From: Coleophoma eucalyptorum
Lineage: Eukaryota; Ascomycota; Leotiomycetes; Helotiales; Dermateaceae
Direction: 5' to 3'
Assembly: GCA_026120035.1 (NCBI GenBank)
Contig: JALRME010000001.1
Location: 695,909 to 759,908 of the forward strand
Length of the DNA: 64,000 nucleotides
Both the position numbers and the translations under genes were made by a program. The notes beneath the pieces are model-generated. The model did not search any database, was not told the origin of the DNA, and was given only the letters and a program-made list of their open reading frames with translations. This document shows, in pieces, positions 23,113 to 35,315 of the stretch. Position 1 is the first letter of the stretch; every line of letters begins with the position of its first letter.

Positions 23113-24238
23113 ATGGCCTCTGCAGCTCCAGCCACAGGCTGCAAGGTCGTCCTCGCCAATGCAGTTGCTCAATCCCTCCTGAACGAGAACAAAGAATCGC
23201 TGGCAAAACTGAGCAAGAAGCCATTGCTTGTCGGATTCCTTGCCAACGACGATCCTGCTGCAAAGACATATGCTGAGTATACCGGAAAGACGTGTTTGGA
23301 GAAGTGAGTGCGAGATCCAGCTAGATCATGACTCGGGATTGGATCAAGCTGTGGATATGTTTGCCGAGCTGATGGAAATAGTGGCTTCGATTTCGAACTA
23401 CGAAATGTGAACAAAGATGATATCGAAGAAGCCATCGTCAGCGCAAACACCGACGATAAAGTCCAAGGCATCATCGTCTACTACCCCATCTTCCCCGCGG
23501 AGTCACGACGAGACCAATACATCCAGTCCGTAGTCTCACCCAAGAAAGATGTCGAAGGACTTTGCCATACCTACATCTTCAACATGTACCAAAACGTCCG
23601 TTTCCTTGATGCACCTCACAACACCATGAAATCAATCCTGCCATGCACACCGCTTGCAGTGATCAAGGTCCTCGAGTACCTACAAATCTACAACTCCATC
23701 CTGCCGTATGGAAACCGTCTCTATGGCCGCACCATCACGGTCATCAACCGTTCTGAAGTTGTAGGCCGCCCCTTAGCAGCTTTGCTCGCCAATGATGGCG
23801 CAACAGTCTACTCGGTAGATATCAGTGGCTTGCAGATGTTCACGCGCGGCGAGGGTATCAAAGCCAAGAAGCACGAGTGCCACGACATCAGCATGAAGCT
23901 GGAGGAGGTGTTGCCAATCAGTGATGTCGTGATCAGCGGTGTCCCAGGCAACGGATTCAAAGTACCACTGCAGCATCTCAAGAACGGAGCCGTGTGCATC
24001 AATTTCTCCTCCGAGAAGAACTTCACGCCTGAGGTGAAGCAGAAGGCATCAATCTATGTCCCTGCTATTGGCAAGGTTACCATTGCAATCTTGCTCAGGA
24101 ACATTTTGCGCCTTGCACAGATCCAGGCTGCTACTTCTCAATCCGTGAGTCCTTTTACTTTTTCATACTACTCTGCCATGCAGCTAGGCCGACTGACATC
24201 AGTAGCAGGCACTTCCAGGAACCGAGCCTCTCGCATAG
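23113..24238 (+). CDS. MTD1: NAD-dependent methylenetetrahydrofolate dehydrogenase
   Basis: Cytosolic enzyme that oxidises 5,10-methylene-THF to 5,10-methenyl-THF with NAD+, feeding one-carbon units to purine synthesis; the yeast counterpart is Mtd1. Exons 23113-23303, 23382-24144 and 24206-24238 close in phase, about 328 residues, close to yeast length. The first domain contains YAEYTGKTCLEKNGFDFELR; the folate-site segment GIIVYYPIF and the DVEGLCHTYIFNMY loop follow. The NAD-binding Rossmann domain starts at about 170 with GRTITVINRSEVVGRPLAALLANDGATVYSVDI. The last exon is short (QALPGTEPLA). If intron 2 is retained, the frame instead stays open to 24243, giving a different tail. The gene is monofunctional: no cyclohydrolase/synthetase extension is present. 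Confidence 0.93.
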
Positions 24239-25555
24239 AGTAGCAGTTGGTAGGCGACTGCACCACGGGACGGGGCGCCAAGCCACGAGGTACCATACAT
24301 GGTCACTTTTCAACCCAAAAGACATATTTCTGCATAGATTCACGGCGCCAGGCATCTAAAATTTCTGGAGAATGGAAGGCTTAGAAAAATAAAAGAGGGT
24401 GTGAAGAAAGAGGAAGGCATGCATGTAGAGTTTGAGATAGCTGAATAAAAAAAGAATGTAAAGAAAATTGCAAGGATAAGAGAGCCCGTCATCAGTCACC
24501 AGGAGGACAGAATTCTCTCTCCCCCAGCATCCACCCATCCCATACCACCAATACGCAGGACTCGATGCATAAGCATAAGCGAGCGAGCGAGGCTGCGTTG
24601 CATTGCAGATGGAAGCGAGGGAGTAAGAAGAGGTTAAATAATCCTCCGTCTTACACCCGCGGATCGATGAATGAGGCTACGACACCTCGATCTTATCTTT
24701 CTCCCATACCCTAGCCCCGTAGAGCATTCTTCTCTTGGCCTGTCGCGTGATGTGCACCTGTACTTTATCTCCCTGGTTGGTTTTGTTCAATCACGAGCAA
24801 GCTGGACAGAAGGGGTGTTGAGTTTATGCAACTGTGAATTTACATTGCTGAAATACTCAGTAGTAAAGATATTGGGAATTGCCTCTAACCCAATAGCCGT
24901 ATATCCATCTCAGAGAGCTCACTCTCGCAAACTCAAAACTCTCCCAGCGTAACTTTTTTAAATAAATCCATCACTTTATCCCCGTTGCATCACAGCCCCC
25001 GGAAGGGCTCATGGGCAGAGCGTCCCATTCTAATGATACTGAAAATAATTGGTTCTCGATCCTATACCCAGACGGAAAACCCCATGTAAATCAGGATATG
25101 TTGCATATAATGAAACAACCTCTCAAAAAATAGCAGATGATGCGCGCAAAACACGAGACTGCAAAAACGCAAGTCTCTTCATACATCTTAAGAAGCCAGA
25201 AAAAGGGAAAAGACAAAGGAAATGGGGGGGCAGACACCCTGCCCCGAAGATTGAGGACGCCATCGTGGCGGTTTGGGGGTGAGGAAGCCGATCGATCTCG
25301 GTTGTCGAGATCAATCCCTTCCTTCCTCGGTTCCTCAGAAGGACCAGAGCGCACAGGACCTCACTAACTCGTTCCCTTAACGAGTCATGGGTGTAGGGTA
25401 TCTTAGGCCCTCGCTGAATCGAAAGCTCAATTTTCTGCACTCTCCCAACTCACAAAAAAAAACTGTTGACTTGTTGACATGAACTCGCTCGCTAAGACAA
25501 AAAAGCGTATAGAACTCTCTCTCGCAAGAGACAAGATGAACAGGTTGAGATTGAT
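24239..25555. other. Intergenic region between MTD1 and Ser-rich protein gene
   Basis: About 1.3 kb, downstream of MTD1 and of the Ser-rich gene (both 3' ends). AT- and A-rich patches (for example 24380-24480, 25440-25560). No RNA gene or domain was recognised. Confidence 0.4.
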
Positions 25556-26011
25556 TTAGAGGAGATTGGAACCCGGGTACGGACCTCCGCGCATGTTATT
25601 TTGCATGGGCATGTGGTTGAATTGATAGACCTCCTCCTCAGTCATCTTGCCAGCGGCAACTTGTTGTCGCTGCCACTCGAGGGCAGGCGGCTCGCCAATG
25701 GATGAGAGGAATTTCTTGGTCTTACTCCGGAAGGAGTTTGGGTTTTGCGAGCCTCTTTGGGATGATGAGGAGTCGAGAAGGGGTTTGGCGGAGGACATGG
25801 ATGATATGGATGGTGCGTAGGACTTCTTCTCGGAGAAGGTAGGCATGGTGGTGGAAGACATTTTAGATGAATCTTGTGAAGGGTGTTGTGGGTTACGAGC
25901 AAAGAGGCTGCTGCGTCCGTTGCTTGAGGCTCGAAAGTTGCGAGGGTGGTTTTGGGATGAGCTGTAGGGCTGTTGTTCGTTGGATTGGAAAGGTAGAAGG
26001 GAGCCGGGCAT
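25556..26011 (-). CDS. Small Ser/Pro-rich hypothetical protein
   Basis: A single-exon frame of 151 residues starting at the only suitable ATG (26011); the open frame extends upstream without ATG. The first 100 residues are low complexity, rich in Ser, Asn, Gln and Pro (SMSSAKPLLDSSSSQRGSQN), predicted to be disordered. The C-terminal 50 residues look folded or motif-like and more constrained: SKTKKFLSSIGEPPALEWQR, then QQVAAGKMTEEEVYQFNHMP and a Gly-rich tail. That contrast suggests a short conserved C-terminal module. I do not recognise a named family. No signal peptide or membrane segment is present. The Ser-rich part offers many potential phosphorylation sites. Coding status rests on length, codon pattern and the ordered tail. 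Confidence 0.6.
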   Translation of the reverse strand: MPGSLLPFQSNEQQPYSSSQNHPRNFRASSNGRSSLFARNPQHPSQDSSKMSSTTMPTFSEKKSYAPSISSMSSAKPLLDSSSSQRGSQNPNSFRSKTKKFLSSIGEPPALEWQRQQVAAGKMTEEEVYQFNHMPMQNNMRGGPYPGSNLL

Positions 26012-28136
26012 GATAGATAGTTTTATAGTGGAAGCGATGAGGTGCGGCTGCGGATGGGGAATGGTGATGACAATTGGGTTTGGAAGATGACGAATTGAGT
26101 TATCTGACAACGTAGGCTGATGGGGTAGGATCTAAGCTTGATGGGATGATAATCATCGAAAACGGACGAATCTGCATCTACTTTATATCCTCCCTGGCTC
26201 GATTTTGTCAGACGGTTGAATGCCATCACCGCGGGGGTCTGAGCTTTGGGTGGTCACCGAATCCCAAAAGGTACGCCGACTCACTACATTGTGCACTGGG
26301 CACAGCATTGGCAGCAAAGGCAGATGGTAAGACCAAGTCAGCGTCAGCCAGCTTCAACCTTGTTGCCGCGCATATCAGGCTGCAGTATGTTTGGCTGTGC
26401 TACCAGGGGATGGGATGCAAGATTTGATTTGGCTGCCTCATGACTCCTCGATGACTCTCCAGTGCGGGCGCCACAGGCTTGCACCCGGTCCCGTCGTCAG
26501 AGTAAGCTTTTTGCACTCTCCTCGCTCTCTCTCGCTTTGTCGGTAAAGGAAGCGCCCTTGGCCCAGTCGGGTCTGGTAGGCTGCCGGGGAAATGGTGGGA
26601 AAGGAGAATAGCGCTGCTGGTCCGGCTGCCTGAGGAGCCACGCAATGGTATGCAGCCGAGAGACTGAGAGCGTCACCGAGAACAGCCTTGGTTCGTCATG
26701 GGCTCGCTTCATGCATTGTCTCGTATGGTACAAGGTGAGTCAACGCGGTCCTGCCCTGGCTGGTTTTCCCTGATTACTCTGGCTCACAATCCACTGCAGA
26801 GTTTTTGAGCCAGCTCGCGTGGCTTACCCTACGGGCTGGTAGGATGTGAATTTAATTCAACTTCAACTTGAACTGGAACTTCGACTTTAAACTCCGGCTC
26901 CCTATACCTAGAGCTACTTTGAAATTAGGCTGTCGGTATCCCGTATAGAAGTGCCCAAATTGGAAGGACCAAGTGAAAATGGATTGCGTGGCTTTCAATT
27001 CTATGAACGCTACCCTTTGTCTACTTCGTGGATTGCGTGAGTGAGCATCGTAAGCTTAATTCTAGTGCACTTTGGTTCGCTGATCAATCCGGTTGGGCCG
27101 TGGTTGGCGTGCTGTGCCGCAGACGACGACCATTGGTAGGGACGGTGACGAAGGAATCCGCACTTGCTCCTCTTCACACCAAGACGCTTGCTGCCTGAGT
27201 CACCCGGGCGATGACACTCGTCGCAATCTGGGAATGTCTGTCGGTCGCAGCGAATGACATCGGAGTTGGATTCTTCGACAGAACATTGTCATATTTCTCA
27301 GGATGCAAGTTACATGTCGAGATGTGTACTGGCAACATGAAGTATACCCTACCCGTCTATCCAGCTTATGCTTCGCCTACTCTATCTAATATGCATGATT
27401 CTGGTCCAAGCATAGCCCTGTTCTTCGTGCTCTCATCCGAACTACCTTTTCTTCTTGACAACGACACAAGGTTAGATGCACCTTGCACAACTCGAAACGT
27501 TCGGATGGCTGCCTTCGTAGGAAGTAGGATCGTGCCTTCGATTGTTGCCAGACTGCATCAGGCACCATCTTTGAGAGACCATATCGTAAGGCAGAAGCAT
27601 AACGTCTCAGAATGCATTTATCGTCGCCAAAGCAATCTAGCGCTTCAATTGAGCTAACATAGTAGAAGATCATCAGAGGTATATCCAAGATTGGAAAAGT
27701 ATCTTTCTTCAGTTCACTGTTCCAACTGTTGCTCTGGCCGCGAGGTGCCACGATTGGTGTTGACGCCCTGTTCAAGCCTGCTATATCTTTCTGCTTTCTG
27801 CGCTTCACCTCAACTAATATGCAGTCTGCTACTAGTTTCTAACAATGTGAACTTCTAGTGAGTACGAGGAAATGTGCATACGCTATGGCAATGCGAATAT
27901 TCCAAGAGATACTCTTGGTATGGTCTCGTGACTACTCCTCCCCACTTTCCTTTGCTAGATAGCTACTTATCTCCAGCCTCTGGATCCTCTCGCTGGGCGT
28001 GATGGAGGGTCTAGGATTCACGATGTTCACAATAAATCGTTTACTAATGCAGCGAAAGCGATACCGGCGCAGTTTGGTCACTACATAACTTGCCCGTCCT
28101 GACCTTCTTCGCAGCGCTGAAGTTAGTTCTACCATA
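26012..28136. other. Long non-coding interval upstream of the Zn2Cys6 regulator
   Basis: About 2.1 kb upstream of both flanking genes (divergent), so it carries their promoters. At 26850-26895 there is a run of related aactt/gaact units (caacttcaacttgaactgg). Open frames at 26400-26733 (minus), 27211-27657 (plus) and 27386-27808 (minus) overlap each other and lack family resemblance, so they are not called. Confidence 0.45.
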
Positions 28137-30535
28137 ATGGACCATCAATACGCTGCTCAAGCCTCAAGATCTGGAGATTATGGATCACAACCACCTCAAA
28201 AACGGGCTCGAGTCTCCCTAGCCTGTCAGCGATGCAAGCACCGCAAGCAAAAGGTCTACACTTACCAATTCCCGGTATGGCTATCAAGCTGACCCCCACA
28301 TAGTGCGATGGAATTCAGCCTTCTTGTGCACAATGTCTGAGAATGGATGTAGAGTGTAGATACGTCATATCTTTAACACCAAAGCCAGCCGACAGAAAAG
28401 TATACATTCGAGCGCTCGAGGATCGTGTCGCTCAACTGGAAACCTATCTCTCCAGCCTGGGTCAATTTGAAGCTGGTGAAGACCATTGGCAACCGGGACC
28501 GCAAGCCCAAGAGGCTCCATCCGTCCCAGAACAGGATGAGGTTGAAGCCCTACTAAACGCTGTCCGGGATCTTTCTCTAAGTGCAAGTGGTCACTACGTT
28601 GGCGGAACCTCGACGATCACCCTCGGACGCTTATTAGGCTCAGTAGTCAAAAGTCAGAGAGATGTCACTCACTACCGGCGTTTAAATCCAAGGATAGAGG
28701 ATGACCCGAATCCAAAATCCATTTCAAGTGAAAACCTGTCCGAAGTGATGGGGCCAATGCTCGTCTCCCCAAATGTTGCCCAGAGACTATTTGAAGGGTT
28801 CTTGAAACATATTGCTACTAGATTTCCTGTTGTTCATTCGCCTCGAATTAGAGAGATGCATTCCAAGATGGGTGGCTATCTTGATCTATACGAAGAGAGC
28901 ATACTCCATCTGGTATATGCTACGGGTGGGCGCTTCTTAGAAACAGTAAGCAGGAATAGATGCCACCATTGAAGAACATAATCCTGACTTCATCAAGACT
29001 GGAGAAACAGGGAATTTCTTCTGCGATCAACACTATGAAGCTGCTTTGCAACATATGGATTATATCTTAAGCCTCCGTGATACTCGATCCCTGAGCTATC
29101 TACTGCTTTTGGCAATTTACTGCTTACGATCTCCTCGAGATCCTGGCGCATGGTCCGTTGGTTCATTTGCTGCTTGAGCACAACTGATAATCATGTTAGG
29201 AATTTTGTGCGACTCGCCATGACACCATGTATCGAACTTGGGCTCCATCGTAGCTCGCAAAAGAAACATAGCCTAAAATCTGAGCTTGATAAGAGATTGT
29301 TCTGGTCGTGCTATTATCTGGATAGAGAGATCTCGATTGCACTAGGTACGCCTACGGCTATCAGCTATTAGGATCACAATTGACAAGTCCAAAGGTCGCC
29401 CACCAGCTATATCAGATAATGATATTGACGTTGAAGTACGTGATGTCTTACCACCATGTTCGCTTTAACTAACCACAATCAGTTACCTCTGGATATCAAT
29501 GAGGATACAGAGGATCCCGATATTATCCTTCAAGCAGCAGAAATAAGAACAGATTATCCTCTCAACCCACCAACATCACTTACCAGCTTTATACACCACA
29601 TTAGGCTGAAAAGAATTGAGTCTGAGATACAACATACGATATACCGAGTGAACAGTAGCACCCCAGTTCCTAACGACACTACTCAGGGCTTCCTTGATCG
29701 GCTTTCAGTGTGGGAGAGACTTTTGCCAATGGCAAGCTATAGATTCGAAGATCATAGACTGCAGCCATTTGATGGTATCGATGCATACGTAAGTTATAGC
29801 CATCCTGTACTTGCAGAAGTTATCTAACAGCATAAAGATGGTGGCCTATCATAAATGTGTCCGGCTCCTTCTTTATCCTCAACTCTCTGAATCGCCAATT
29901 AATAATCATTATCTCAATCTCTGCGCGCTAGCCTGTGGCGGCGTTTGTACAAGATATAAGAGTCTTCATCACAGCATGAATATTGGATTCTCACCATTAT
30001 CCCTGCAAAATGTATTTCTAGCTGGTATGTAGCCACAGGAACTCAAGTCTGCAAAGCTAATTGAGAAGGTCTAACTCTGATCTACTGCGCATGGTTGTCT
30101 CCGCAACAACCAACCTTCCCACTTACAGGCCCTTTGACAGACTGCAGTATTATGTTGTACGTTATGACCGAACGGTGGCCACTAGCTCGCAAATACCGAG
30201 ACGTCTTCGAGCACATCAAATCAACAGTCCTCGAAACCATCACCCAAGGCAAACATCAATTTAATCAACCGCTAGGCAATATCTCGACTGGAATCCAGGA
30301 GACTCTTGCAGGCATCAATGGAAGCATGACCCAAAGCGGTAAGGCCGACCTGGAACAAATGGTCGGGCATATGACCGGTAAAGAGACTATGTCGGCATGC
30401 CAGACCTCCAATGAGCAAAGGGCTCTAAACGAGTTCATGGGTTTGGAAGGTAGTTCTGAGGCTTGGCCTAGCATGGGCGACGGTGCTGGGTTTAGTGCCG
30501 ATTTAGGTGGCTGGGGTGCTGTTGGAAGGATGTGA
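28137..30535 (+). CDS. Zn2Cys6 fungal transcription factor
   Basis: Likely pathway regulator. Eight exons close in phase: 28137-28253, 28304-28945, 28998-29152, 29200-29345, 29395-29435, 29483-29788, 29838-30024 and 30069-30535, giving about 686 residues. The DNA-binding cluster is CQRCKHRKQKC (C-x2-C-x6-C), then CDGIQPSCAQC and a final Cys (C-x6-C-x2-C-x6-C) at about residues 30-56. A linker and leucine-containing coiled coil follow (YIRALEDRVAQLETYL). The fungal_trans middle homology region covers about 190-450, with LVYATGGRFLET, TGETGNFFCDQHYEAAL, CIELGLHR, KRLFWSCYYLDREIS and GRPPAISDNDID. It converges on the monooxygenase gene ending at 30643, only 107 bp away. Target genes are presumably the adjacent transporter and oxygenases, by position only. 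Confidence 0.9.
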
Positions 30536-30642
30536 ACCCAGAGATTGTAGAGGTCATCGCCATGGTTTCGGGTCTCTGGAAACGGAGATGTGTTTGCTAA
30601 CGTTAGGATTTATTTATTCTAATTTGCAAGCAAAGTTTTGGC

Positions 30643-32433
30643 TTATGCGGCTACAGTTGTCTCAGCAGGACTTCTGACTGGAAATACTGACTCAACTGGC
30701 TGTTTCTCATCTACAGCACCTTTTACGGGGTCAACCTTTACTGCAGTTACCTCCTCAGCTTTTATACCATCAACAACCTCCTCACAGCTTGGTTTCCAAT
30801 TCTCCCAGGAGAACTGACGTCCGAAATGATCGTCTCTCAGTTGCTTCTGGCCAGGCTGTCTGAGCAGATTCTCCCGCATTGTACCACCGGGTACTGCATA
30901 CTCAGTCTGCATCAAACCTCTTTTCTGCAACTCGGGTACCAAAAGCTCTACTACGTCTTCGAAGGACCCGGGATTTGATACATACGCGATATTGAAGCCA
31001 TCCACATCTGCGATATCGATCCATGTTTCCAACTCATCAGCAACCATTTCTGGTGTACCTACAGGCATTGGGTGGAACTGCATCCGTCAACATATGATCA
31101 TAATTTTGCGAAAGGCCACTCACACCACCAAGTGCCTGAAACAAACCAATCCTTCTCGGTGTCCAGGGCAAACCCGAAGTATCACCCTCGTTCAGCGCCC
31201 GAATAATTGTGTGAATCGCATTACCTGATTCCTCCATCTTACCAACATCAAGCGGCTCGTCAAACGGCATCTTACTCAAATCCATACCAGAATAGCCACA
31301 GAACTGTGCCAGTCCGGCATGCGCATCAGCATGCTTGACCGCAAGGTCATATTTCGCCTGCGCTTCCTCTAGTGTTCTTCCCAAGATAGGACTTAAGCCT
31401 ATAAATGCCTTAATTGTTGACGGATCTCGTCCTATCGCAGCAGCCTGTGCACGGATAGCTGCAATGCCATCTTTCGTGCCCTCTGGCTTGATGCCACCGG
31501 TATAGATTCCCTCTGCATGTTTCGCTGCGAAGCGCATTCCCGACTTACTAGTTCCAGCTTGAAATAGGAATGGTGTCCTCTGCGGACTTGGACTCGACTG
31601 ATGCCTGCCCTCGAACGAAAAGTACTTCCCCTCATGCTTAAATTTCCTCGTCTTCTCCGGATCGTAAGCCATGTCATTTACAGTATCCCACACCTTGGCG
31701 TCATCCGCCCATGACCCATTCCACATCTTATACATGAGCTGCATATACTCCTCAGCCATGTCATATCGTTCATCGTGCGAAAGTACGTCCTTCTGCCCAA
31801 ACGCTCTCGCAGCACTTTTCGAAAAGGAAGTCACAATGTTCCAGCCCACGCGACCTTCCGAGAGGTGGTCAAGTGACGAGAAAGCGCGCGCGTTGATATT
31901 TGGTGGGATATATGATGTTGAGCCCGTTACGGCGATAGAGACATTACTCGTTACACCAGCCATCGCAGCAACCACCATGAACGGGTCGATGAACCCGGCT
32001 TGCGTACCACCCCGGAGCACAGGCGCCATGGATCCGGTGTATACTTCGTGTCCACCATAGGTATCAGCGAGAAAGATGCAGGAGATTTTGCCCTTTTCTG
32101 CCAGCTTGGCCCTGTGAATTTCGTGTGAGCTAAAAGGTCCGCTGGGAATGGGGGGGGGGGTTGTAGATCAGTTACTCACATCCACAACCAATAGGGCAAT
32201 CGATCTTTATCCTTTGTACTGTCTCCCTCGCGCTTCCATTGTCCTGCATTCATGTGGTTCCCTGCGCAGCAACTGTCGAAAAAACAGAGGTGAATCATCT
32301 TTTTCTTCTTCTTGGGCACATCATCGTTGACTGCCGGCACGGCTACTTCTGACGCCATCGCTGTGGGCGCAGGTGTCTGCGTTTCAACTGGTTCTGAGGC
32401 AGGAATTGGGGCTGTAGGAGTTTCCGCCGCCAT
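30643..32433 (-). CDS. NtaA/DszA-type FMN-dependent monooxygenase (copy A)
   Basis: Flavin-dependent (FMNH2) monooxygenase of the bacterial luciferase-like superfamily, close to the NtaA/SnaA/DszA/SsuD group that attacks nitrilotriacetate, sulfones and sulfonates; a separate flavin reductase is usually needed. Three exons close in phase: 32433-32180, 32111-31124 and 31077-30643, giving about 558 residues. After a 45-residue Pro/Ala-rich, disordered leader and KKKKK comes IHLCFFDSCCAGNHM, then LAEKGKISCIFLADTYGGHE, VTGSTSYIPP, FSSLDHLSEGRVGWNIVTS, GRHQSSPSPQRTPFLFQAG and GFNIAYVSNPG, all family segments. The C-terminal 60 residues are variable. ATG 32433 is the first in-frame ATG. The leader and C-terminal extension make it longer than the usual 450. 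No targeting peptide was seen. Confidence 0.9.
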
Positions 32434-33550
32434 AATTGGGAGCGTAGAGAGTGAAATAAAAATAAAAATTGCGGCGTTGGGAAGCAAGAGGGGAGGAATC
32501 TAGCTGTCCAGATCAATCAGAAGGAAAGACGACGAGAGACAAAGCAGATGATAGAGAGATCTGGAATTTCCTTTTCTCCTCTAATGCCTTATCATAATCT
32601 ATCATATAACACACCAAACGAGAAAGTTGAGATAGGAATTCCATATCAAGGATGAAGCTCCTGGACCCCTCCTCCCAAACCCCACCATGCAACCAAAAAC
32701 TCTTCTCCCGCCAAACCTCCTTCCCTCACTTGCCCGTCAAATTATCCATCCGACAATTTTAATAATTCCCCAATCCCAAGCCAGTCCAGCACCAAAAGAA
32801 GCCGTCGATCCGCCAGCTTCGTCACCCAAAAGCCATCGCGTATCTGAACATGCAACATCGAAAACCCCACCGAGCGATTAGGAATGGAAAGCCAGATGTG
32901 ACAAGGGTACCGGGAGCGCTAGAGCCGATGCTGCACCTTCAAGGGTTTTTTGTGGCCTCTTTTCTACTCCAGCTCCAACGCCACATACGAAGGCGCCGGG
33001 AGGTGCTGCTTGATAAGTGGAACACTCGGCTTGGGGAGGAATGGGGGATAAGATAGGAGGCTAAGCGAGCGAGCGAGGCGGCGGAGGTCCGATCGTTGAA
33101 CTGTAGGTACTTTTTACTAGAAGTAGCGGAAGATGTAACGAAGGGATTCAAGATGGGATTTTTTATTCTCTGGCTTTTGCTTCGATTAAGGGTGTTTGAG
33201 CTGATGGTATATTGTGTGCGAAGGAGTTGAGGGGGGATGTGTTTTCAGAAAGGGTGACGTAATTGGAACGCAGTTTCGTCGTTTTGGTTTGGGGGTTTGA
33301 GGATCAGGACTATAAATGACAAAGGAAGAATAAGAGTGATGAATCTAGGATTTGTCGAGCTAATTATTTCCGGGTCTTATTGTTACTAGCTGTTGCTGAT
33401 CTAGATAATTTGGAGGAGTTTAAAATATGCATCTATCCGGGAGGACAGGTCTATTTCTGCATTGAGCCTATCTAGCAACTATTGCCAGCTTTAAATGCCC
33501 ATCAAAAAGTCCCATATATCCACATTCGTGAACATATCAGGACGAGATAA
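32434..33550. other. Intergenic region between monooxygenase A and Dal5-type permease
   Basis: About 1.1 kb: promoter of monooxygenase A at 32434 onward, 3' end of the permease at 33550. C-rich in 32640-32880 and T-rich at 33150-33260. Small open frames at 32687-33151 have no domain. Confidence 0.45.
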
Positions 33551-35315
33551 TTACAGAATAAATCTAAAATCAGGATGTGCATCTCCCGTCTTCCCCTCAT
33601 CAATCCACCGCTGCCTCTCCTCGGGCGTCAGGGCATCACGGGTTGCATTCTGCTTCTTGAGGTAGAAATACATAATCGTGATCAACACAATGCATCCACA
33701 AGCAGCGCCAAGGGAAACAGCTTCGCCCGTAATGTAGCGGCCTTCTGAGGTGTGGTTTTTGAAGATTTGTCCGATCTGGCATCGTTAGAAACTAGTTTTC
33801 TGAGCGGAGGGGAGGGAGCCTTACAATCAATCCAGCTGCATTTCCCATTGTCATATTTATCCCAATGGCTGTTGCACGCTTGAAATATCCTGCTTGGCTG
33901 TTGAGCATCCAGACGTAGTTGAGTCCAAGCATGCACTATTGTAACACATCAGCATGCAATCCGCATTTTCTATTGCCCCTAAACGGTAAAGGAAGGGAAA
34001 AAAACAACTTACATAAATTCCAGGGTTCAAGAAGAATAGCGAGAAGTACAACACCCCCCTCAAATGCATCGGAACACTCAACAAGAGCGAGTAGGCAATA
34101 ATGACGGAAATAGCACCCGGGATCATGAAATACGCCCGTCGTTGAATCCTATCCGACCAAAATGAGATAGCGATATAGAACCCAATACCCCAGGTATAGA
34201 TCGGCACGGTAAGCAGCTGAGTTTCAACCGTCTTGAATCCGAACGCCTTAATGATAATCGGCAAGAAGGTAGAAGTGCCGAGGGAAAGAATATCACCCAA
34301 GAACTGAATCAAACCACTCAAATAGATCTTCGGGTCCTTAAAACACTTCCAGACCTCTCGCTTGTCAAAGGACTCGTTTAGTGCCATGTATCGCGCATGT
34401 TTCTCGTGCCGCAGCGCCATGATCTTCTTGTCGTTGGCGTTGAGGAATTTCGCGCTGTTGAAATCGTCTGGCATGAATGCCCAGAGGAGTACGGAGATGC
34501 CCACGCTGAGGATCCCTTCGACGATAAAGAGCCATCGCCATCCTGCCAGGCCGGCACGGCCGTCGAGCTTGAGGAGGAGGTAGGCGAATAGGCCGCCAAA
34601 TGCGCCTGAAAGGCCGACGGAGAGGTAGAGGTAAGAGAAGCGACGGCCTTGCTCTTTGGGTGTATAGAAAGTCCTAAATTTATTAGAATACGTGAGTTGA
34701 AAAGAAAGGAGCTGGGGGTGCGCATACGTGAGTGTGATAGCGAGGGCTGGATACATTCCCGACTCGAAGATTCCAAGAAGCAGTCTCGAGACATAGAATT
34801 GTGGAACTGTTTTCATGAAGCCAGTTCCCAAACATGTGAGACTCCAGCCAAGCCTGTGGTCTGTGAGTTCGCTGGCTATCAAAAGTCCTCGAAGTGATTA
34901 CTTACATGAACAAAGGCAGCAGTCTACTGGCACGAATTTTCTTTACTAGCAAGGATCCCGGCAATTCGAAAGGAACATAGCTGGCAAAGAACAGCAAAAC
35001 AGCATCTGTAACAAATTAAGAAGGGTATTCTTCAAACCAATGACAAAAATACTCACTCGCTAACTGTTGACTAGACATATTAATATCCGTCAACAGACCC
35101 GCGGTTGCTGCATTTCCAATATTCGAGCGGTCGAGATATGCAGACAAGAAAGCGACGGTGAGCAACGGCATCAAGTATATATCAATCTTGCGCAAGATTC
35201 TGGCTTCGACTTCTGGATCGATGTAGATTTCCGATTCCTCGACTACCTGCTCAGCAACGGGTGTGCCACTTGCATCGTCGGTGAAGACCAAGGGATCCTT
35301 CTTCTCGATTGACAT
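33551..35315 (-). CDS. MFS permease, Dal5/anion:cation symporter family
   Basis: Plasma-membrane symporter of the Dal5 (allantoate permease) family, whose members carry vitamins, allantoate, nicotinate and sulfonates. Exons 35315-35057, 35005-34906, 34853-34728 and a long exon from about 34674 are in phase; at least one or two further introns occur between about 33770 and 34010, placed less precisely. Visible features: acidic N-terminus with EVEARILRKIDIYLMPLL, LDRSNIGNAATAGL in the first loop, GWSLTCLGTGF, SRLLLGIFESGMYPA, the GRRFSYLYLSVGLSGAFGGL helix, WRWLFIVEGI, and a MPDDF/KFLN central loop typical of Dal5. The C-terminus ends in a Glu/Arg-rich cytosolic tail near 33551. It sits between two monooxygenase genes and is divergent from copy B. 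Confidence 0.88.

Noticed and set aside
27211..27808. Overlapping frames on both strands
   Set aside because: They contradict each other and match no family; likely chance frames upstream of the regulator.
28930..29000. Apparent frameshift in the Zn2Cys6 regulator after YATGGRFLET
   Set aside because: A 52-nt GT-AG intron (28946-28997) removes it and restores the family segment TGETGNFF in phase; the gene is intact.
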